The translations under genes and the position numbers were made by a program. Positions 26,818-35,165 of a stretch of DNA of 64,000 nt are shown one piece after another (positions within the stretch are counted from its first letter, which is position 1; each line of letters opens with the position of its first letter). The stretch is from Verrucomicrobium sp. BvORR106 (GTDB taxonomy: Bacteria > Verrucomicrobiota > Verrucomicrobiia > Verrucomicrobiales > Verrucomicrobiaceae), in the NCBI RefSeq assembly GCF_000739655.1, contig NZ_BATR01000184.1, positions 1 through 64,000 on the forward strand. Reading direction: 5' to 3'. Below the pieces are notes generated by a model. That model saw nothing but the letters and a program-made list of their open reading frames with translations, searched no databases and was not told where the DNA came from.

Positions 26818-26846
26818 AGCCTGCCTCACTTCATGTGAGGCAGGCT
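26818..26846. promoter_or_regulatory. 12-bp perfect hairpin in the divergent control region
   Basis: The arms AGCCTGCCTCAC (26818-26829) and GTGAGGCAGGCT (26835-26846) pair exactly around the loop TTCAT. It lies 38 bases before the ATG of the DUF1254 gene, in a divergent gap where no terminator is expected. It is thus an operator dyad or a 5'-leader stem. Confidence 0.6.
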
Positions 26847-26884
26847 TCCCGCCCCTCCTCCGTCTCCTTCAAAAGCAAACTGCC

Positions 26885-28285
26885 ATGAAATCAGTCCTTC
26901 CGCTCATTTGCTCAGCCGTGGCCCTGCACAGCAGCGTGTTCGCTCAGTCGGATCTCGAACCCTCGAAGGTGCAGAGCATGGCCCGCGAAGCCTACCACTA
27001 CGCCTATCCGCTCGTCCTCATGGACGTCACCCTGAAGCAGACGACCAACGTGCCCAACGCCACCTCCGTGGAAGGGCGGGCACCCATCAACCAGTTCGCC
27101 CTGTTCAGGAAGTACCCGGATGCGAATGCGAAGGATGTCGTGCGATTCAACTTCGACACCTTGTACTCGTTCGCATGGCTGGATCTCTCCAAGGGGCCCA
27201 TCATCCTGACCGTCCCTGACAGCGGAGGGAGATACTACCTCATTCCGTCACTGGACATGTGGTCAGACATCTTCTCTTCGCTTGGCTCACGCACCACCGG
27301 AACGAAGGCAGGCCATTATGCCTATGTTCCTCCCGGCTGGAAGGGCAGCCTTCCTGCGAACGTGGAAAGGCTGGAGTCCCCCACGCCGATTGTCTGGGTG
27401 ATGGGCCGCACACAGACGAACGGCCCATCTGACTATGCGAATGTCCACAAGTTCCAAGACGGCTTGAAGCTGACTCCTTTGGATCAGTGGGGCAAGGGGG
27501 ACTACACGCCAGCAGCATCGCCCGTCGATCCGGCAATCGACAATACAACGCCCCCTCTGGTGCAAGTAGGCAAGATGAATGGCGTCCAGTTTTTTACGCT
27601 GTTTTCCCAATTGTTAAAGGTTCATCCCCCGCACCTCACTGACTACCCCATCCTGCAGCGCATGCGAGCCCTGGGGTTGCAGCCTGGCAAAGACTGGGAC
27701 TCCAGCAAGCTCAACGCCGCCACAGTCGATGCGATCAACGCCGGGGCCAAACAAGCGATGGACGACATGGTCACCCGCATCAAAAACATGGGCAAACGAA
27801 TCGATGGCTGGAACAACCTCTCCGAGTTCATGGGCGTGTACGGTTCATCCTACCTGCACCGTGCAGCAGTCGCTCTGGGCGGTTTAGGGGCCAACCTGCA
27901 AGAGGATGCCATTTACCCGACCGCTTTTTCAGACGCTGAAGGCAAGCCGCTCATGGCCACGAACCACTACGTGCTGCATTTTGCCAAAGGCAACACGCCG
28001 CCCGCAAATGCCTTCTGGTCCCTCACCATGTACGATGAGGAGGGCTTTCAAGTCCCCAATCCCATCAATAGATTCGCCATCGGCGACCGCGATCCGCTGA
28101 AGTTCAACCCGGACGGATCTCTCGACATCTACATCCAGTCCGAATCCCCGGGTTCTGAGAAAGAACCCAACTGGCTGCCTGCTCCCAAGAGCGGTGGCAT
28201 CCAGCCCACCTTGCGCATCTACTCGCCACGACCAGAAGCCCTGGACGGAAGCTGGACCCCTCCTGCCGTCAACCGTGTGAAATAG
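26885..28285 (+). CDS. Exported DUF1254/DUF1214 protein
   Basis: A 466-residue protein. A signal peptide (MKSVLPLICSAVALHSSVFAQ) is followed by the DUF1254 part (AYHYAYPLVLMDVTLKQTTN, NFDTLYSFAWLDLSKGP, GRYYLIPSLDMWSDIF) and the DUF1214 part (HYVLHFAKGNTPPANAFWSL, TMYDEEGFQVPNP, IYIQSESPG). Both families are beta-rich and of unknown function, common in secreted proteins. ATG at 26885 gives the signal peptide. It is first of a run of five rightward genes with short gaps (26885-31226), divergent from the two-component pair. Confidence 0.88.
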   Translation: MKSVLPLICSAVALHSSVFAQSDLEPSKVQSMAREAYHYAYPLVLMDVTLKQTTNVPNATSVEGRAPINQFALFRKYPDANAKDVVRFNFDTLYSFAWLDLSKGPIILTVPDSGGRYYLIPSLDMWSDIFSSLGSRTTGTKAGHYAYVPPGWKGSLPANVERLESPTPIVWVMGRTQTNGPSDYANVHKFQDGLKLTPLDQWGKGDYTPAASPVDPAIDNTTPPLVQVGKMNGVQFFTLFSQLLKVHPPHLTDYPILQRMRALGLQPGKDWDSSKLNAATVDAINAGAKQAMDDMVTRIKNMGKRIDGWNNLSEFMGVYGSSYLHRAAVALGGLGANLQEDAIYPTAFSDAEGKPLMATNHYVLHFAKGNTPPANAFWSLTMYDEEGFQVPNPINRFAIGDRDPLKFNPDGSLDIYIQSESPGSEKEPNWLPAPKSGGIQPTLRIYSPRPEALDGSWTPPAVNRVK

Positions 28286-28299
28286 AACCTCCCCTTAGC

Positions 28300-29322
28300 A
28301 TGAAGCCTTGTCTTTTCCTCGCTGTCGTTCTCTTCCACTCTGCACTGGTCGCCCAACCGTCGGAGAAAGAAAAGCCTCTCACCGTCTCGGTGGACAACTT
28401 CGGTCGTGCCGAGTCAGACCTGTACTTTGCCTCCATGGTGAAACTGGGCGGCTTTGCCAAGTTCAACCACAACCGTGCCGTGACCCCGATCACGGAACAG
28501 AACATCGTACGGATGAACCGGGACACGCTCTACTCTGCCGCCGTGTTCGATCTGGATGCCGGCCCTGTCACCGTGACGCTGCCGGAGCCGTCCGGACGCT
28601 TCATCTCCATGCAGGTCTTTGACCAGGACCAGTACACACACGGCGTCATCTACTCTCCAGGTGAATACACGTTTACCCGCGAGAAGATCGGCACCCGCTA
28701 CGTCGCACTGGCATTGCGCATCCTGGTGGACCCGGCAAATCCATCAGACTTGAAAGCAGTGCACGCCCTGCAGGACCGCGTGAAAGCACAGCAGGAGAAG
28801 CCTGGGACATTCGAGGTCCCGGCGTGGGATGCGGCAAGCCAGAAGAAGGTGCGCGATGCCCTCTGCGTGCTGGCAGACACCCTGCCGGACAAGAACAAGA
28901 TGTTCGGCACGAAGGCAGAAGTGGAGCCGGTGCGTCGCCTGCTGGGCGTGGCCTCAGGCTGGGGAGGCAATCCCGAGCAGGACGCCACCTACCTCAATAT
29001 CGTGCCCTCCCAGAATGATGGCGTCACCCCCTATGTCCTGAAGATCAAAGACGTGCCAGTGGACGGGTTCTGGTCCATCAGCGTGTACAACGGAGAAGGC
29101 TTCTTCGAGGCCAACAAAGAGGATGCCTACACGGTCAACAATCTTACCGCGGTAAAAGCCACAGACGGCACCATCACGGTTCAGTTCGGCGGGACAAAAG
29201 CTCCCGGCGCAAACTACCTGCCCATCGTGAAGGGCTGGAACTACATGGTGCGGCTCTACCGGCCGCGCCCGGAGATCCTCAACGGCACCTGGTCTTTCCC
29301 CGAGGCCCAAGCAGCCAGGTAA
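28300..29322 (+). CDS. Second, shorter exported DUF1254-family protein
   Basis: A 340-residue protein. A signal peptide (MKPCLFLAVVLFHSALVAQ) is followed by the same family pattern in compact form: FNHNRAVTPITEQNIVRMNR, RDTLYSAAVFDLDAGPVTVT, GRFISMQVFDQDQYTHG and the C-terminal VPVDGFWSISVYNGEGFFE. It is a diverged paralogue of the gene 15 bases upstream, lacking much of the N-terminal half. Paired long and short DUF1254 genes suggest partner subunits, but the function is unknown. Confidence 0.87.
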   Translation: MKPCLFLAVVLFHSALVAQPSEKEKPLTVSVDNFGRAESDLYFASMVKLGGFAKFNHNRAVTPITEQNIVRMNRDTLYSAAVFDLDAGPVTVTLPEPSGRFISMQVFDQDQYTHGVIYSPGEYTFTREKIGTRYVALALRILVDPANPSDLKAVHALQDRVKAQQEKPGTFEVPAWDAASQKKVRDALCVLADTLPDKNKMFGTKAEVEPVRRLLGVASGWGGNPEQDATYLNIVPSQNDGVTPYVLKIKDVPVDGFWSISVYNGEGFFEANKEDAYTVNNLTAVKATDGTITVQFGGTKAPGANYLPIVKGWNYMVRLYRPRPEILNGTWSFPEAQAAR

Positions 29323-29358
29323 TTTCCAACATCCCCACCTCAACCTCAATCATCTGCC

Positions 29359-30162
29359 GTGGCTGTGTTTACCAGTCCCTTCCCCTCATTGTGCCTGTGC
29401 GCCGCGCTCGGCCTGCTTGCTCCCGCCCATCTGCAGGCTGCTGATGCCGATCTGGCAAAACAACTGGCCAATCCCGTGGCCAGCCTGATCTCCGTGCCTC
29501 TCCAGGCCAACTGGGACACCGGCATCGGCGTGAACGATGCCGCCCGCTTCACCCTCAATGTGCAGCCGGTCATCCCGTTTGACCTGAATGAGGACTGGAA
29601 CCTCATCGTCCGCACGATTCTGCCGGTGATCGATGCCGATTCCCCGGCTCCCGGGATCGACGATGCCACCGGGCTGGGCGACACGCTCCAGAGCTTTTTC
29701 TTCTCCCCCAAACAACCGGTGGGCGGGTGGACTCTGGCGGCGGGACCGGCCTTGCTCTGGCCCACAGGCACAGATGACCTCCTGGGCTCCGGCAAATGGG
29801 GAGCGGGACCGACGGCGCTGGCATTGAAACAATCTGGTCCGTGGACCTGGGGTGTGCTTGCGAACCATGTCTGGTCCTATGCTGGCGAAGATGACCGCGG
29901 CGAAGTCAATGCCACCTTCATTCAGCCCTTTGCTGCCTACGTGACGAAGACCGGCACCACCCTCTCACTGAGTGCCGAGTCCACCTACGACTGGGGGGCA
30001 CACCAGTGGACGGTGCCACTGAACGTCGTGCTGTCCCAGCTCTTCAAGGTTGGCTCACAGCCCGTGCAAGCCTTTGTCGGTGGCCGCTGGTACGCCGAGG
30101 GGCCCACCGGAGGCCCCGAGTGGGGCCTGCGCGCTGGTTTCACTTTTTTATTTCCTCGATAA
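29359..30162 (+). CDS. Transporter-like outer-membrane beta-barrel
   Basis: A 267-residue protein. A signal peptide (about 1-27, ending HLQAAD) leads to a barrel pattern seen in the phenol MetA-like transporter family. Its segments are LANPVASLISVPLQANWDTG, DWNLIVRTILPVI, DDATGLGDTLQSFFFSPKQP, GKWGAGPTALALKQSGPWTW, and a last strand RAGFTFLFPR ending in Arg after Phe-Pro. It is the third gene of the DUF1254 operon. The start codon is GTG, 36 bases after the upstream stop. Confidence 0.85.
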   Translation: MAVFTSPFPSLCLCAALGLLAPAHLQAADADLAKQLANPVASLISVPLQANWDTGIGVNDAARFTLNVQPVIPFDLNEDWNLIVRTILPVIDADSPAPGIDDATGLGDTLQSFFFSPKQPVGGWTLAAGPALLWPTGTDDLLGSGKWGAGPTALALKQSGPWTWGVLANHVWSYAGEDDRGEVNATFIQPFAAYVTKTGTTLSLSAESTYDWGAHQWTVPLNVVLSQLFKVGSQPVQAFVGGRWYAEGPTGGPEWGLRAGFTFLFPR

Positions 30163-30177
30163 CCACCCACCCATCCC

Positions 30178-30402
30178 ATGACAAAACTCAACCTTCCCAC
30201 CTTTGCCTCTGCCACCATCCTGGTCCTGCTCTCCTCCTGCGCCGTCGGCCATGTTGACCGCGTCGAAGACCGCGTGGACCGCCGTGAAGATCGGCATGAC
30301 CGCCGGCACTACCACGGCCCGGGAGACCGGGCGGAGGACTACTGGGACAAACGGGAAAACGTGAATGACAAAGTTCGCGGCCGCCGCGGCCTTCTCTACT
30401 GA
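30178..30402 (+). CDS. Small His/Arg/Asp-rich lipoprotein
   Basis: A 74-residue protein. Its N terminus has a lipobox (ILVLLSSCAVG, Cys about residue 21). The mature part is about 53 residues with Asp/Arg repeats (VDRVEDRVDRREDRHDRRHY) and is strongly hydrophilic. It could bind metal or polyanions or simply space the envelope layers; no family is recognised. It sits 15 bases after the barrel gene. Confidence 0.75.
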   Translation: MTKLNLPTFASATILVLLSSCAVGHVDRVEDRVDRREDRHDRRHYHGPGDRAEDYWDKRENVNDKVRGRRGLLY

Positions 30403-30434
30403 ACCGACATCACCCCTGATAGCCCAATCGATCT

Positions 30435-31226
30435 ATGAAATTGATTCCGCTCTTACTGACACTCGGCTTCACCAGCACCACCTACACCGTGCTCGGAGGT
30501 ACCGTTGACGCCAAATCAATCACCCCACTGCAAACTCAAGATGCGGTGGAGGGCGACGAGTGGTGGTTCCGAATCGCCCCGTACAGCTGGCTCGCCGCCA
30601 TGGAGGGAGACGTCAGCATTGGCCGGCTCTCCACCCCGGTGGACATCAGCATGGGAGATACGCTCGACAGCCTCGACATGGCCTACATGGGCGTGGTGGA
30701 GGCCGGAGTGGGACGATGGTCCGCAGGGCTGGATGTCGTCTATGCCAAGACCTCCCAAGACTTCACTGGCGGCGGATTCCTCTTTAACAGTTTCCGGTTC
30801 GAGCAGAAGCAATGGCTGCTGACGCCGTTCGTCGCCTTTCGCGCCATTGCCACGGACAGGTGTTACCTCGACCTTCTGGCCGGAGCCCGTGTCACCCTGC
30901 TGGAGTCAGGACTGACCGGACGGCTTGTCGGCGGCGGCGAGGTGTCCGCAGAACAAGAGGTGGATTTTGCGGATCCCATCATCGGATTGCGGGGGCAGGT
31001 CTCGCTGACGGACAAGCTCTTCATTCGCTACAGCGGTGACATCGGAGGATTCGGGGCCAGTTCCCGTCTTGTCTGGCAGGGATTCTGCGGCCTCGGCGTT
31101 CGAGTCAGCGAGAACGTGAGCGTGGCCGCCGGGTATCGGGGGCTGGGCATGGACTACAGCAAGGGAGGCTTCACTCTGGACACGGTGTCCCACGGACCGG
31201 TGCTGGGCCTCGAAGCCCGCTTCTGA
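30435..31226 (+). CDS. Outer-membrane beta-barrel protein
   Basis: A 263-residue protein. A signal-like start (MKLIPLLLTLGFTSTTYTVL) is followed by a barrel of about eight strands, with WWFRIAPYSWLAAMEGDVSI, GVVEAGVGRWSAGLDVVYAK, WLLTPFVAFRAIATDRCYLD, LFIRYSGDIGGFGASS, VSVAAGYRGLGMDYSK and the terminal strand VLGLEARF ending in Phe, a classical insertion signal. The closest shape is the OmpA-like small barrels. It is the last gene of the run 26885-31226. Confidence 0.85.
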   Translation: MKLIPLLLTLGFTSTTYTVLGGTVDAKSITPLQTQDAVEGDEWWFRIAPYSWLAAMEGDVSIGRLSTPVDISMGDTLDSLDMAYMGVVEAGVGRWSAGLDVVYAKTSQDFTGGGFLFNSFRFEQKQWLLTPFVAFRAIATDRCYLDLLAGARVTLLESGLTGRLVGGGEVSAEQEVDFADPIIGLRGQVSLTDKLFIRYSGDIGGFGASSRLVWQGFCGLGVRVSENVSVAAGYRGLGMDYSKGGFTLDTVSHGPVLGLEARF

Positions 31227-31256
31227 CGCGCTGCCAGTAAAATTTGCGGACGGGTT

Positions 31257-31285
31257 CCGCTTCGGGAACCTCTTGCCCGAAGCGG
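31257..31285 (+). terminator. Perfect 10-bp hairpin between the barrel gene and lnt
   Basis: The arms CCGCTTCGGG (31257-31266) and CCCGAAGCGG (31276-31285) pair exactly around nine bases. It lies 30 bases after the barrel stop and has no T-run. It may end the DUF1254 operon or shape the lnt leader. Confidence 0.5.
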
Positions 31286-31306
31286 GGACATCCTTCAGGG
31301 TGCGGT

Positions 31307-32689
31307 GTGTCGTTCGCACAAAAAACTCCCACTCCCGCAGCTTCCACCGCCCGTCCGCATCACTGGCTGCAAGTGATCCTTGCCGGAGGATGTTTCTCCC
31401 TGGCATTCGCCCCTTTGACCTGGCGCTGGGCTGTCGTCCCGGCGCTTTTCCTTTTGCTGCACGCACTGCGCGGGCAGTCGCCAAAGGCGGGCGCCCGGCT
31501 CGGCTTTGTTTTCGGATTCTCGGCCTATGCCTGCACACTGACATGGCTGTGGCAGGTGTTTGGAGCCTTCAGTCTGGCCTTGTTTGCCATCCTGGCGCTC
31601 TTCACGGGGGGCTTCGGCTGGCTTCACGGGATTGTGGAATCCCGCATTGCCAGCTTTGGAAAGCGAAATCTGGCCATCGCGGCAAGCTGGCTGGCGTGTG
31701 AGTACATCCGCTCAGAACACTTCTGGCTGGAGTTTTCCTGGGCGACGCCAGGACTGGCGATGGGACCGCATCAAATGCTCCAGATAATCGGGGTTTATGG
31801 GGCCAGCTTTGGAGTCGTGCTGGGGACCGCCTTCCTGCAGAAAAGCTCCACCGTCTATGGCGGGATCGTCATTCTGTCCCCATTCCTCTACGGAGTCTGG
31901 GTCACCCAGTCCCAGAAACCTGCTGCCCCCAGGTCGCCCGTAAAAGTGATGCTCGTGCAGAACGAGTCCTCGGACTTTGAGGAGCACCTGGCGGCCAGCC
32001 AAAAGGCCGAAGCGGACGTCCAGCTCGTGGTGTGGCCGGAAATCAGCGCGTCCAGGGATCCGCGACGAGTGCCGGATCAATGGGCCCGGTTGAAAGAAGA
32101 GGCGCAACACCATCAGCGAATCTTCACCTTGGGCACTTACACCCCCTCTCCAGACGAGCGAGGCTGGTACAACACCGCCCTCACGCTGGATGCCACCGGT
32201 GCGCTCGGCACGCACGTGAAACACCACCTTGTACACTTCTTCAACGAAGGCATTCCTGGGCAGAGCTTCGTGCCCATCCCCACGGCTCTCGGCCAGATCG
32301 GCACCTCCATCTGCTTCGACAACGATTTCGAGGACGTCCCTCGCCGCATGACGCTGGCGGGGGCCGAGTTCTTCGCCGTCCCGAGCATGGACCCCGCCCG
32401 CTGGGGCGCGCGTCAGCATGAGCAGCACTCCGAGTTGGTCCGCATCCGCGCTGCGGAAAACTACCGCTGGTTCGCCGTGGCCTCGTCTTCTGGAGTGACC
32501 CAGATCGTCGATCCCAAAGGCCGAATCGTGTCCCGTCTCCCGCCGCTGACCGAAGGCACGCTCACTGGCATCGTGGGCCGGGAACAGTACCTCACCTTCT
32601 ACACCCGATGGGGCTGGCTGTTCCCCGGGGCTGTGACGGGCGCCCTGGCGATCTGGCTCGTCGCCCCCTTCTTCAGACGAAGAAGCTGA
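31307..32689 (+). CDS. lnt: Apolipoprotein N-acyltransferase
   Basis: A 460-residue inner-membrane enzyme that adds the third acyl chain to lipoproteins. The N-terminal half has about five or six hydrophobic helices (WRWAVVPALFLLLHALRG; FSLALFAILALFTGGFGWLH). The C-terminal nitrilase-like domain keeps the triad: Glu in VVWPEIS, Lys in GTHVKHHLVHFF and Cys in TSICFDNDFED. A C-terminal helix follows. It is shorter than typical Lnt (about 500), mainly in the N-terminal part. GTG at 31307 is favoured over TTG at 31244 because the latter would include the 31257-31285 hairpin; the start is uncertain. Confidence 0.9.
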   Translation: MSFAQKTPTPAASTARPHHWLQVILAGGCFSLAFAPLTWRWAVVPALFLLLHALRGQSPKAGARLGFVFGFSAYACTLTWLWQVFGAFSLALFAILALFTGGFGWLHGIVESRIASFGKRNLAIAASWLACEYIRSEHFWLEFSWATPGLAMGPHQMLQIIGVYGASFGVVLGTAFLQKSSTVYGGIVILSPFLYGVWVTQSQKPAAPRSPVKVMLVQNESSDFEEHLAASQKAEADVQLVVWPEISASRDPRRVPDQWARLKEEAQHHQRIFTLGTYTPSPDERGWYNTALTLDATGALGTHVKHHLVHFFNEGIPGQSFVPIPTALGQIGTSICFDNDFEDVPRRMTLAGAEFFAVPSMDPARWGARQHEQHSELVRIRAAENYRWFAVASSSGVTQIVDPKGRIVSRLPPLTEGTLTGIVGREQYLTFYTRWGWLFPGAVTGALAIWLVAPFFRRRS

Positions 32690-32773
32690 CACTTGGGGTT
32701 GCTCTCCCGGGCCATCCCGCCATGTTTGACCGCCCTTCGAGGCTCAATTCCATCCCTCCCAACGATCCGTTCC

Positions 32774-33547
32774 ATGTCCACTTCCCTCTTCGATCTGTCT
32801 GGCAAAACCGCTGTTGTGATTGGCGGCACCGGCGAACTCTGCGGTGCCATTTCTGAAGGTTTTGCTGCTGCCGGGGCGCATGTGGTGCTGGTGGGCCGGG
32901 ATGCAGCCAAGGCGGAAAAGCGCCTGGCCGCGATCGCGGAAGCCGGTGGCAAAGGCAGCTTCATCGCTGCGGACGCCTCCAAGCGCTCTGAGCTGGAAGG
33001 CTTGCTGGCCCAAGTGGTGGCCGAGCAAGGCAAAGTGGACATCCTCGTCAACGGCGCCGGCGTGAACTCCCCCACCCCGTTCCTCGACATCCCGGAGGAG
33101 GAGTATGACCGCATCATGAACATCAACACCAAGGCCGTCGTGATTGCCTGCCAGGTGTTCGGCCGCTACTTCGTGGACAACAAAGTGGAAGCCTCCATCA
33201 TCAACCTGGGCTCCATGTCCGGCCTCCTGCCTCTGAGCCGCGTGTTCACGTACTCCATGAGCAAGGCGGCGGTGCACAACCTGAGCAAGAACCTCGCCCG
33301 TGAGTGGGCCCCTCTTGGTATCCGGGTCAACACCCTCGTGCCGGGCTTCTTCCCCGCAGAGCAGAACAAGAAGGTGCTGGTGCCAGAGCGCATCGCCAAG
33401 ATCATGTCTCACACCCCAGCCGCCCGCTTCGGCGAGGCCAGGGAACTCGTGGGTGCCGCCCTGCTGCTGGCCAGCAATGCAGCCGGTTCCTTCATCACCG
33501 GTCATGAGATGGTCGTGGACGGCGGCTACTCGTCCATGACGATCTAG
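32774..33547 (+). CDS. Short-chain dehydrogenase/reductase
   Basis: A 257-residue classical SDR. It opens [20 protein letters not shown], with the glycine motif as GGTGELCG rather than the usual TGxxxGxG. It has the NNAG equivalent as NGAGVN, the catalytic Ser-Tyr-Lys as GSMSG then [10 protein letters not shown], and the end VVDGGYSS. The N-terminal pattern resembles SDRs annotated as mannonate or gluconate-5 oxidoreductases. Together with the KDG-type kinase it fits uronate use, but the distance is 10 kb. ATG at 32774. Confidence 0.85.
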   Translation: MSTSLFDLSGKTAVVIGGTGELCGAISEGFAAAGAHVVLVGRDAAKAEKRLAAIAEAGGKGSFIAADASKRSELEGLLAQVVAEQGKVDILVNGAGVNSPTPFLDIPEEEYDRIMNINTKAVVIACQVFGRYFVDNKVEASIINLGSMSGLLPLSRVFTYSMSKAAVHNLSKNLAREWAPLGIRVNTLVPGFFPAEQNKKVLVPERIAKIMSHTPAARFGEARELVGAALLLASNAAGSFITGHEMVVDGGYSSMTI

Positions 33548-33589
33548 TCCAGTCATCTCACGCGCGCATCAACCGCACCCTCCCACCGC

Positions 33590-34138
33590 ATGCTCAAGCA
33601 CACCGTCAACTCAACGAGGCCCAGCGCACCCATGGGGCCGGGCATGCGGTTTTTCTTCACCATCATCTTCCCCTGGATCTTCATCCTGATGGGAGGCGGC
33701 ATCATGTATGCCGGGATCACGAACCTCCGAAACGCGTCAGCCAGCAAAAACTGGCCGACCGTGCCTGGCAAGGTGGTGGTGTCAGAAGTGGACCGCCACC
33801 GCAGCGACAAGGGCTCCTCCACCTATAGTGCCAATGTCGTGTATGACTACAAGGTGGAGAGCACGACCTACTCGGCCAAGCGAGTCTCCTTTGGTGACAG
33901 CAGGTCGAGCAATCCCGCGGGAGCGCGCACCATCCAGAACAAGTACAAACTCGGCATGGAGGTGCCGGTGCACTACTCCCCGAAGGAGCCATCACTGGCC
34001 GTACTGGAGCCCGGCGTGACGGGTGCCACCATGCTGCTGCCTGGCATTGGGGGTGTGTTTTTCCTTGTCGGCTGCGCCATGGCCTTCTTCCTGCCGGCAG
34101 CCCTGCGAAAACAAGAATCCCAATCCGTTAACGCCTAG
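33590..34138 (+). CDS. DUF3592 membrane protein
   Basis: A 182-residue protein. A first helix (FFFTIIFPWIFILMGGGIMY) leads to an outer beta-rich domain with the DUF3592 pattern: NWPTVPGKVVVSEVDRHRSD, ANVVYDYKVESTTYSAKRVS, YKLGMEVPVHYSPKEPSLAV. A second helix follows (MLLPGIGGVFFLVGCAMAFF). The function of the family is unknown. It precedes queA by 37 bases. Confidence 0.82.
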   Translation: MLKHTVNSTRPSAPMGPGMRFFFTIIFPWIFILMGGGIMYAGITNLRNASASKNWPTVPGKVVVSEVDRHRSDKGSSTYSANVVYDYKVESTTYSAKRVSFGDSRSSNPAGARTIQNKYKLGMEVPVHYSPKEPSLAVLEPGVTGATMLLPGIGGVFFLVGCAMAFFLPAALRKQESQSVNA

Positions 34139-34175
34139 AACCAGACGCCGGTTCTGCAACTGGCGTCCCGTCCGC

Positions 34176-35150
34176 ATGCTGACCTCAGACTTCGACTATC
34201 AGCTCCCCGAGGAGCTCATCGCCAGTGAACCCCTGGCAGACCGCTCCGCCTCACGGATGCTGGTGGTGCATCGCGAATCCGGGACGATTGAACATCGCTC
34301 CTTCACGGATCTGCCGAAGTATCTGCGGCCGGACGACCTCCTGGTGCTCAACGACACCCGGGTGCTTCCAGCCCGGTACTTCTCCAACGACGGTTCGAAG
34401 GAACTCCTCAGGCTCACCTTTGCCACGCCCACCTTGTGGCGCTGTATGGTGAAGCCCGGCAAGAAGCTGCGCGTGGGACACACCATCGCTATCGGCTCCG
34501 CCACCGGCACAGTGAAGGAGATTTACGAGAACGGTGACCGCCTCATCGAGTTCGACCAAGTCGTCGATGAGACCGCCTTCGGGCACCTGGCCCTGCCTCC
34601 GTACATGGAGCGTGAGGAGCGCACCGAGGACAAGGAGCGCTATCAGACCGTCTTTGCCAAACACGAGGGCTCCATCGCCGCCCCCACCGCGGGATTGCAT
34701 TTCACGCCTGAGCTGCTGGCCACGCTGCCACACACCTTTGTGACGCTGCATGTGGGCGTGGGCACCTTCCAGCCGGTGAAGGCGGACCGCATCACCGACC
34801 ATGTGATGCATTCCGAACGTTATTTCCTAAATGAAGAGTCTGCCCGGCGCATCAACGCAGCCGGCCGGGTCATTGCCGTCGGCACCACCGCCACCCGCGT
34901 TCTGGAATCCATCGCGCAGAAGCACGGCGAACTGAAGGCGGCTGACGGGGAGACCAGCATCTTCATCTATCCCCCTTACGAGTTCAAAGTGGTGGACGCC
35001 CTGGTGACGAACTTCCACCTGCCCAAGTCCACCCTCATGATGCTGGTGAGCGCCCTGGCAGGGAAGGACCTCATCTTCCGTGCCTATGAGGAGGCGATCC
35101 GCGAGCGCTACCGCTTCTACAGCTATGGCGACTGCATGCTGATCCTGTAG
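34176..35150 (+). CDS. queA: tRNA preQ1(34) S-adenosylmethionine ribosyltransferase-isomerase
   Basis: A 324-residue enzyme of queuosine synthesis that transfers ribose from S-adenosylmethionine to preQ1 in tRNA. It begins FDYQLPEELIASEPLADRSA and has DDLLVLNDTRVLPARY, PPYMEREERTEDKERYQTVF, APTAGLHFTPELL, GVGTFQPV and TNFHLPKSTLMMLVSALAG. The length is slightly short but complete. ATG at 34176. It is convergent with pbpC, 15 bases between stops. Confidence 0.96.
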   Translation: MLTSDFDYQLPEELIASEPLADRSASRMLVVHRESGTIEHRSFTDLPKYLRPDDLLVLNDTRVLPARYFSNDGSKELLRLTFATPTLWRCMVKPGKKLRVGHTIAIGSATGTVKEIYENGDRLIEFDQVVDETAFGHLALPPYMEREERTEDKERYQTVFAKHEGSIAAPTAGLHFTPELLATLPHTFVTLHVGVGTFQPVKADRITDHVMHSERYFLNEESARRINAAGRVIAVGTTATRVLESIAQKHGELKAADGETSIFIYPPYEFKVVDALVTNFHLPKSTLMMLVSALAGKDLIFRAYEEAIRERYRFYSYGDCMLIL

Positions 35151-35165
35151 GACTCTCCGGAAGGA

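Noticed and set aside
34023-34175. Upstream extension of queA
   Set aside because: It overlaps the DUF3592 gene; QueA proteins begin near the FDYQLP motif.
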